Source: Pseudomonas pharyngis
GTDB taxonomy: Bacteria > Pseudomonadota > Gammaproteobacteria > Pseudomonadales > Pseudomonadaceae
Length of the DNA: 64,000 nt
Direction of reading: 5' to 3'
NCBI RefSeq assembly: GCF_021602345.1
Contig: NZ_BQID01000001.1
Span: 620,001-684,000 of the forward strand
In this document: in pieces, positions 60,784-64,000 of the stretch
Numbering within the stretch: the first letter of the stretch is position 1
Layout of the letters: the number at the start of each line of letters is the position of its first letter
Made by a program: the position numbers and the translations under genes
Notes under the pieces: model-generated
The model's input: only the letters and a program-made list of their open reading frames with translations
Told to the model about the DNA's origin: nothing
Database searches by the model: none

Positions 60784-61286
60784 TAGAGAAAGCAAGCCAA
60801 TAGGTCAATTTCCAACCAACGTTTCCTTATAAATAGATCTTCAGAGCGTCCAGGACCTGATTACCCGTTTGCCAGAGATAAAAATAAAGAAGGGAATTAT
60901 TTAAAGCTTTTCTGTAAAGCTTGTAAAAGCTAGGAACCCCGCTGTCTGTGGATAACTGGCTCAAGGCCTTGTTTCAAGTGATGTACAGAGAATGACAACT
61001 ACAGTGGAAAACCGTGTTCAGCCTGTGCTGCGCTGTCGGATAACCTGTGTGTGGAATGGGTTGTTATCCACAGAATGGTTATCCACCGAGTTTCGCCCCC
61101 AGTTGTCCAGTGTGCTCAGATAGGGTTATCCACAGAGCTTATGCACACACCGTCGGTCGCCTTTTTCTCGTTTAACGTATTGATAAATCATGTCCACCGG
61201 GCAACCTGCATGTGGATAAGTGGACGACTGGCCGCTACAATGGCCGCTTGTTTTTGCCTCACCGGCTTTCAACTTAGGGGATATCC
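60784..61286. other. oriC: oriC, replication origin between rpmH and dnaA
   Basis: The 567-bp gap 60720-61286 has no gene. An AT-rich part (about 60820-60930) precedes exact DnaA boxes at 60947-60955 (minus), 61064-61072 (plus), 61126-61134 (plus) and 61211-61219 (minus), plus near matches at 61079-61087 and 61139-61147. In Pseudomonas the origin is known to lie between rpmH and dnaA. Some of these boxes probably also serve dnaA autoregulation. Confidence 0.93.
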
Positions 61287-62810
61287 GTGTCAGTGGAACT
61301 TTGGCAGCAGTGCGTGGAGCTTTTGCGCGAAGAGCTGCCTGCCCAACAATTCAACACCTGGATCCGTCCACTACAGGTCGAAGCCGAAGGCGACGAGTTG
61401 CGCGTCTACGCACCGAACCGTTTTGTTCTGGACTGGGTCAACGAAAAGTACCTGGGGCGCGTCCTTGAACTGCTGGATGAGCATGGCAACGGTCTGGCAC
61501 CGTCGCTCTCCTTATTAATAGGCAGCAAACGCAGTTCGGCGCCGCGTGCCGCACCGAATGCGCCATTGGCTGCTGCGCAAGTGTCCCAGGCTCAGGCCAA
61601 TGCCGCGCCGGCCAGCGTTCCAGCGCCAGCTCCCACGCCTGCACCGACCAAGCGCTCGACGCAGAAAACCGAAGAAATCAGTGAAGAGCCGTCCCGTGAC
61701 AGCTTCGATCCGATGGCTGGTGCCGCTTCGCAACAGGCCCCGGTTCGTGCCGAACAGCGCACTGTGCAGGTCGAAGGCGCGCTCAAACACACCAGCTATC
61801 TGAATCGCACCTTCACCTTTGAAAACTTCGTCGAAGGTAAATCCAACCAGCTCGCCCGTGCGGCGGCCTGGCAGGTGGCAGACAACCCGAAGCACGGCTA
61901 CAACCCGCTCTTCCTTTATGGGGGCGTGGGTCTGGGTAAGACGCACTTGATGCACGCGGTGGGTAACCATCTATTAAAGAAGAACCCGAATGCCAAGGTC
62001 GTGTACCTGCATTCCGAGCGTTTCGTGGCCGACATGGTCAAGGCGCTGCAACTGAACGCGATCAACGAGTTCAAGCGTTTCTACCGTTCGGTGGACGCCC
62101 TGCTGATCGACGACATTCAGTTCTTCGCCCGCAAGGAACGTTCCCAGGAAGAGTTTTTCCACACCTTCAACGCCCTGCTTGAAGGTGGCCAGCAGGTCAT
62201 CCTCACCAGTGACCGCTACCCGAAAGAAATCGAAGGCCTTGAAGAGCGCCTTAAATCCCGCTTCGGCTGGGGCCTGACGGTTGCCGTCGAGCCGCCGGAG
62301 CTGGAAACCCGCGTAGCGATCTTGATGAAGAAGGCCGACCAGGCCAAGGTCGAGTTGCCACACGATGCGGCGTTCTTCATTGCCCAGCGCATTCGCTCCA
62401 ACGTCCGTGAGCTGGAAGGCGCGCTGAAACGCGTGATCGCCCACTCGCACTTCATGGGCCGCGACATCACCATCGAGTTGATTCGCGAATCCCTGAAAGA
62501 CCTGTTGGCGTTGCAGGACAAACTGGTCTCTGTGGATAACATTCAGCGCACCGTCGCCGAGTACTACAAGATCAAGATCTCCGACTTGCTGTCCAAACGC
62601 CGCTCGCGTTCGGTCGCTCGTCCGCGTCAGGTGGCCATGGCATTGTCCAAGGAACTGACCAACCACAGCCTGCCGGAAATCGGCGATGTGTTTGGCGGTC
62701 GCGACCACACGACCGTGTTGCACGCCTGCCGCAAGATCAATGAACTTAAGGAATCCGACGCGGACATCCGCGAGGACTACAAGAACCTGCTGCGTACACT
62801 GACCACTTGA
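61287..62810 (+). CDS. dnaA: Chromosomal replication initiator DnaA
   Basis: A 507-aa AAA+ protein that opens oriC. Domain I is at residues 1-75 ([29 protein letters not shown]). Domain II is an Ala/Pro/Gln-rich linker (about 80-165). Domain III has Walker A GGVGLGKT (212-219) and [14 protein letters not shown]. Domain IV is the DNA-binding signature [36 protein letters not shown]. The start is GTG at 61287, after TTAGGGGATATCC. An exact DnaA box lies inside the gene at 62532-62540. Confidence 0.98.
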   Translation: MSVELWQQCVELLREELPAQQFNTWIRPLQVEAEGDELRVYAPNRFVLDWVNEKYLGRVLELLDEHGNGLAPSLSLLIGSKRSSAPRAAPNAPLAAAQVSQAQANAAPASVPAPAPTPAPTKRSTQKTEEISEEPSRDSFDPMAGAASQQAPVRAEQRTVQVEGALKHTSYLNRTFTFENFVEGKSNQLARAAAWQVADNPKHGYNPLFLYGGVGLGKTHLMHAVGNHLLKKNPNAKVVYLHSERFVADMVKALQLNAINEFKRFYRSVDALLIDDIQFFARKERSQEEFFHTFNALLEGGQQVILTSDRYPKEIEGLEERLKSRFGWGLTVAVEPPELETRVAILMKKADQAKVELPHDAAFFIAQRIRSNVRELEGALKRVIAHSHFMGRDITIELIRESLKDLLALQDKLVSVDNIQRTVAEYYKIKISDLLSKRRSRSVARPRQVAMALSKELTNHSLPEIGDVFGGRDHTTVLHACRKINELKESDADIREDYKNLLRTLTT

Positions 62811-62849
62811 TGAACACCAGCGCAGCTTATTAAGGCAAGGGACTAGACC

Positions 62850-63953
62850 ATGCATTTCACCATTCAACGCGAAGCCCTGTTGAAACCCCTGCAACTGGTC
62901 GCAGGCGTCGTCGAGCGCCGACAGACCTTGCCGGTACTGTCCAACGTGCTGCTGGTTGTCGATGGCCAGCAACTGTCGCTGACCGGTACCGACCTGGAAG
63001 TCGAGCTGGTCGGTCGCGTGCAACTCGAGGAGCCGGCTGAAACAGGTTCCATCACCGTGCCGGCGCGCAAGCTGATGGACATCTGCAAGAGCCTGCCGAA
63101 CGATGCGCTGATCGACATCAAGGTCGACGAGCAGAAGCTGGTGGTGAAAGCCGGCCGTAGCCGTTTCACCCTGTCGACCCTGCCGGCCAACGATTTCCCG
63201 ACTGTGGAAGAAGGCCCGGGTTCGCTGACCACCAGCCTGGAACAGAGCAAGCTGCGTCGCCTGATCGAACGCACCAGTTTCGCCATGGCTCAACAGGACG
63301 TGCGTTACTACCTCAACGGTATGTTGCTGGAAGTGTCGACCGGTGTGATCCGTGCCGTGGCCACCGACGGTCACCGTCTGGCCATGTGCTCGATGCAGGC
63401 CGACATCGGCCAGCAGGATCGCCATCAGGTGATTGTGCCGCGTAAAGGTATTCTCGAACTGGCACGTCTGCTCACCGAGCCGGATGGCAATGTCAGCATC
63501 GTGCTGGGCCAGCACCACATCCGCGCGACCACCGGCGAATTCACCTTCACCTCCAAGCTGGTCGACGGCAAGTTCCCGGACTACGAGCGTGTTCTGCCGA
63601 AAGGCGGCGACAAATTGGTACTGGGCGATCGTCAGGCGCTGCGTGAAGCGTTCAGCCGTACCGCGATTCTGTCCAACGAGAAGTACCGCGGTATCCGTCT
63701 GCAACTGGCTAGCGGTCAGTTGAAGATCCAGGCCAACAACCCGGAGCAGGAAGAAGCGGAAGAAGAAGTAGGCGTGGAATACAACGGCGGCTCCCTGGAA
63801 ATCGGCTTCAACGTCAGCTATCTGCTCGACGTGCTGGGCGTGATGACCACCGAGCAGGTTCGTCTGATCCTGTCCGACTCCAACAGCAGTGCGCTGGTGC
63901 AGGAGTCCGACAACGACGATTCGGCTTACGTTGTCATGCCGATGCGTCTGTAA
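62850..63953 (+). CDS. dnaN: DNA polymerase III beta sliding clamp
   Basis: A 367-aa ring-forming processivity factor. Three clamp domains are covered: MHFTIQREALLKPLQLVAGVVERRQTLPVLSNVLL at the start, ATDGHRLAM in domain II, and the C-terminal YVVMPMRL that forms the partner-binding pocket. It follows dnaA after 39 bp. Confidence 0.98.
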   Translation: MHFTIQREALLKPLQLVAGVVERRQTLPVLSNVLLVVDGQQLSLTGTDLEVELVGRVQLEEPAETGSITVPARKLMDICKSLPNDALIDIKVDEQKLVVKAGRSRFTLSTLPANDFPTVEEGPGSLTTSLEQSKLRRLIERTSFAMAQQDVRYYLNGMLLEVSTGVIRAVATDGHRLAMCSMQADIGQQDRHQVIVPRKGILELARLLTEPDGNVSIVLGQHHIRATTGEFTFTSKLVDGKFPDYERVLPKGGDKLVLGDRQALREAFSRTAILSNEKYRGIRLQLASGQLKIQANNPEQEEAEEEVGVEYNGGSLEIGFNVSYLLDVLGVMTTEQVRLILSDSNSSALVQESDNDDSAYVVMPMRL

Positions 63954-63967
63954 TCAGCTGACTCTGG

Positions 63968-64000
63968 ATGTCGCTAAGTCGCGTCTCGGTCACCGCGGTG
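63968..64000 (+). CDS. recF: RecF, start only (3' end outside window)
   Basis: The last 33 bases read MSLSRVSVTAV in frame from an ATG at 63968, 14 bp after dnaN. This matches the start of pseudomonad RecF, a recombination-mediator ATPase, and the expected order dnaA-dnaN-recF-gyrB. Only eleven codons are visible. Confidence 0.8.
   Translation, partial: MSLSRVSVTAV

Overview
The window is from a GC-rich Pseudomonas chromosome, most likely the P. fluorescens group. The evidence is the gene order around the replication origin (recF/dnaN/dnaA | oriC | rpmH-rnpA-yidD-yidC-mnmE ... mnmG-rsmG-parA-parB-atpIBEFHAGDC-glmU-glmR-glmS), a complete A-band (common polysaccharide antigen, D-rhamnan) cluster, and the protein sequences themselves. 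The species is inferred from gene content and similarity recalled from memory; no search was run.

Layout. (1) 1-5.1 kb: the end of a zinc-starvation cluster (gamma-carbonic anhydrase, dihydroorotase PyrQ), a DUF3617 protein, cardiolipin synthase and CFA synthase. (2) 5.3-11.3 kb: a tightly overlapping four-gene operon encoding three SPFH (HflK/HflC/stomatin-type) membrane proteins and a heavy-metal P-type ATPase. One SPFH protein has a very His-rich N-terminus, and a Zur-box-like palindrome precedes the operon. I regard this as the least understood system in the window. A near-perfect parS site lies inside it. (3) 11.5-14.2 kb: lpd3, an Lrp regulator and a divergent LysE exporter. (4) 14.2-23.2 kb, minus strand: an unknown TPR-like/DUF3142 gene pair, then methyltransferase, acyltransferase, methyltransferase and two paralogous glycosyltransferases, in the place held by PA5455-PA5459 in P. 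aeruginosa. (5) 23.65-32.6 kb, plus strand: rmd-gmd-wbpW-wzm-wzt-wbpX-wbpY-wbpZ, which makes, exports and polymerises D-rhamnan. (6) 32.6-36.4 kb: a PNPOx/FNR/2Fe-2S fusion oxidoreductase, a glutathione S-transferase and a LysR regulator. (7) 36.4-52.2 kb: glmS-glmR, glmU, the complete ATP synthase operon, parB, parA, rsmG and mnmG, all on the minus strand. (8) 52.2-61.3 kb: two DnaA-box regions flank fecIRA-type iron-uptake genes (plus strand) and mnmE-yidC-yidD-rnpA-rpmH (minus strand). (9) 61.3-64 kb: dnaA, dnaN and the first codons of recF.

How it fits together. UDP-GlcNAc supply (glmS, glmU), GDP-D-rhamnose synthesis and ABC export form an envelope block next to the housekeeping origin region. 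The main structural result is that the mnmG-upstream region and the rpmH-dnaA region are homologous origin-like modules. A DnaA-box, AGGCCTT, GTACAGAG, a second box and a third box occur at the same offsets (0, +17, +36, +117, +179) in both. Exact DnaA boxes are also scattered through the window from about 32 kb rightward. No tRNA, rRNA, CRISPR array or insertion sequence was recognised.
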